From Talinum fruticosum (Eukaryota > Streptophyta > Magnoliopsida > Caryophyllales > Talinaceae): 64,000 bases of DNA. The position numbers were made by a program, and so were the translations under genes. The notes under the pieces are model-generated. The model was not told where the DNA came from. It worked only from the letters and a program-made list of their open reading frames with translations, and made no database searches. The DNA lies in NCBI GenBank assembly GCA_021018815.1, contig JAITYX010000007.1:7503001-7567000 (forward strand), in the 5' to 3' direction. The number at the start of each line of letters is the position of its first letter. Within the stretch, counting starts at the first letter, position 1. Below are positions 62,534 to 64,000 of this stretch, piece by piece.

Positions 62534-64000
62534 ATGGAGTTGACCCACTTCCTCGTCTTGTTTTCAATGGCATTCTCTCTCCTATGCACATCAAAAACTG
62601 TTGGTTTGAATGCCGAGCTGAAGACCCTCCTTGACATAAAAGCCGCTCTTGACCCTCGCGGCGCCTATCTCTCCTCATGGGTTGATGAGGGGGACCATTG
62701 CGGAGGCACATTTGAGGGGCTGGCTTGCAATGAGCATGGGAAAGTGGCTAACATTTCGTTGCAGGGGAAAGGGCTTGATGGGCTTTTACCATCCGCCATT
62801 GGTAGGCTCACGAGCTTGTCTGGGTTATACCTCCATTTCAACAGGTTGAGCGGGGAGATACCTAAAGAGATAGCTTGGTTGACTCAGTTGACGGATCTGT
62901 ATTTGAATGTCAACAATCTTAGTGGAAATATTCCTGAAGAGGTTGGGAATATGTCTAGCTTGCAAGGCAAGCCCTCCATTTCCTGTCCTGAATGCAAAGT
63001 TTCAATCTGTAAATTTTTTCTCTGTCTTTTGACTATGACTTGTTTAATCCGGGTGCTATGCAGTTAACTAGTTCTCGGGATCTCTCAGCATGTCCCTTTT
63101 GGCTTTTAGCATATCTCTCCCTATTTTCCTATGGACAGAAAAAGAGGTGTAGAAAGGCGTAAACTTTTTCCAATTTCTTATGAATTGACCCTCCTAATAG
63201 TAGCTAATTTGCCTTTTATGGCAATGTTTATGACATGGGTATATGCTGTAGCAGGATACTTGTTGAATTACTGCCAATTTGTCATGGGGAATATCTAAGA
63301 TTTTCTTTTAATTCTTTAAAATGTCGTGTTCATGTACAAATTACTCTAACTTTTTGGCTGAATGTGCTGCAATTTTTCTGTCCTGCTGTGCAGTTTTGCA
63401 GCTGTGTTATAATAATTTAAGAGGAAATGTACCTACACAACTTGGGTATATCCAGAAGCTTAATGTTCTTGCTCTTCAGTACAATCAGTTAACTGGGGCC
63501 ATTCCAGCTAGTTTGGGAGACCTGAGCATGTTAACCAGGTTGGATTTAAGCTTCAACAGGCTTTTTGGTTCCATTCCGGTCAAGTTAGCTGAAGCACCCT
63601 CAATACGAATCCTTGATATTAGAAACAATACTCTTTCTGGCAATGTGCCTATTGGTAATTAATCTTTTAGCCTAACCTTCTCTGTTTAAGTCATGTTGTG
63701 GTTAACATATAGATTGGATTTGAAAGCAAGGCACTAATTTACATTTTAACAAATAAAGCTCTACAGAGGTTGAGTGATGGGTTCCGATTTGAGAACAATC
63801 TCGGTTTATGTGGATCTGGGTTTGCCTCCTTGAGACTTTGCACTGATTCTGATAACTGGAATCCTAATAAACCGGAAGCATTTGCTCCCAGGTCTTCTGC
63901 GTATGCTAGGAAAGATATACCTGAATCAGCAAACCTCCAGAAAAATTGCAGCCAAGTGAATTGCCCAAATCCTTATAAGAATTCACATGCTGGTATCATT
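62534..64000 (+). CDS. LRR receptor-like kinase (At5g51560-like), 5' part
   Basis: Exons 62534-62966, 63394-63654 and 63759-64000 (continuing past the edge) encode 312 residues. A signal peptide (FLVLFSMAFSLLCTS) is followed by an LRR N-terminal cap (ELKTLLDIKAALD, YLSSWVDEGDHCGGTFEGLA). About five LRRs of the LxxLxLxxNxLxGxIP type follow (LSGLYLHFNRLSGEIP, LTDLYLNVNNLSGNIP, LNVLALQYNQLTGAIP, LTRLDLSFNRLFGSIP, IRILDIRNNTLSGNVP). A Cys-containing cap (LGLCGSGFASLRLC) comes next. The order matches the small LRR-RLK subfamily of Arabidopsis At5g51560. The transmembrane helix and kinase domain lie beyond the window. Intron 1 has a GC donor (AAG|GCAAGC) and a normal CAG acceptor; using it joins LQ to VLQLCYNN exactly as in the family. 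No lesion is seen. Confidence 0.9.
62967..63393 (+). other. GC-AG intron of the LRR kinase gene, 427 nt
   Basis: The donor is AAG|GCAAGC with no GT alternative that keeps the LRR frame, and the acceptor is GTGCAG|TT. GC-AG introns are about 1% of plant introns and usually show the strong AAG|GCAAG context seen here. Confidence 0.85.

Overview
This is a stretch of nuclear DNA from a flowering plant, most likely a dicot. It is AT-rich and intron-rich and full of LTR retrotransposons, hAT and Mutator-type elements and microsatellites. It carries plant-only genes (a plastid NusG-like factor, a FAR1-related protein, an LRR receptor kinase, a SEND1-type nuclease). The species cannot be named from the sequence. 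Gene identities rest on reading conserved family segments and splice junctions by eye; no database search was run.

Layout, left to right. 1-2838 (minus) is the 5' part of a SEND1/GEN-like Rad2/XPG nuclease gene, with a 179-bp tandem repeat in its last visible intron. 5101-7037 (minus) is a complete four-exon pTAC13-like gene (plastid NusG/KOW factor). 7038-10918 holds a non-autonomous hAT element with a perfect 8-bp target duplication, a Mutator-type MITE with an 11-bp duplication, and a decayed TORTIFOLIA1-like fragment. 10919-27747 is a nested pair: a Tat-like Ty3/Gypsy element (B) whose left LTR was split by a complete chromovirus-like Ty3/Gypsy element (A, 11146-20434, duplication CTCCC). 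27842-29978 is a Mutator-like inverted-repeat element with a hAT element inside it. 30628-32275 (plus) is a complete RPS18 gene. 34107-34939 (minus) is a TSR3-like rRNA modification gene broken by a short duplicated insertion. 35587-37048 is a Pack-MULE-like element. 37857-39096 contains a long AAT microsatellite and a Ty1/Copia remnant. 40085-43720 is an AT-rich repeat island with a ~234-bp tandem array. 44089-46201 (minus) is a TPT1/KptA-like tRNA 2'-phosphotransferase pseudogene that lacks its catalytic core. 47105-49869 (plus) is a FAR1-related (FRS) gene with four single-base breaks. 50458-52072 is a GC-rich hAT-like segment with a near-perfect 585-bp tandem duplication. 52563-57851 (minus) is a nine-exon Ulp1-type (peptidase C48) gene whose only frame break falls on the catalytic cysteine codon. 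58912-61818 is a solo LTR carrying an AIP1 (WD40) pseudogene fragment. 62534-64000 (plus) is the 5' part of an LRR receptor-like kinase gene whose first intron is GC-AG.

The genes do not form a pathway or operon; this is ordinary mosaic plant chromatin. The intact housekeeping genes are SEND1 (DNA repair), pTAC13 (plastid transcription), RPS18 (ribosome) and the LRR kinase. Four other recognisable genes (TSR3, TPT1, FRS, Ulp1-like) each carry lesions. I did not find a convincing new multi-gene system. The most notable signals are the catalytic-residue losses in the Ulp1-like gene, the core-deleted TPT1, the duplicated insertion in TSR3, the four homopolymer deletions in FRS, two candidate GC-AG introns, the dated nesting of elements A and B, and three separate cases of host-gene fragments in or near mobile DNA.
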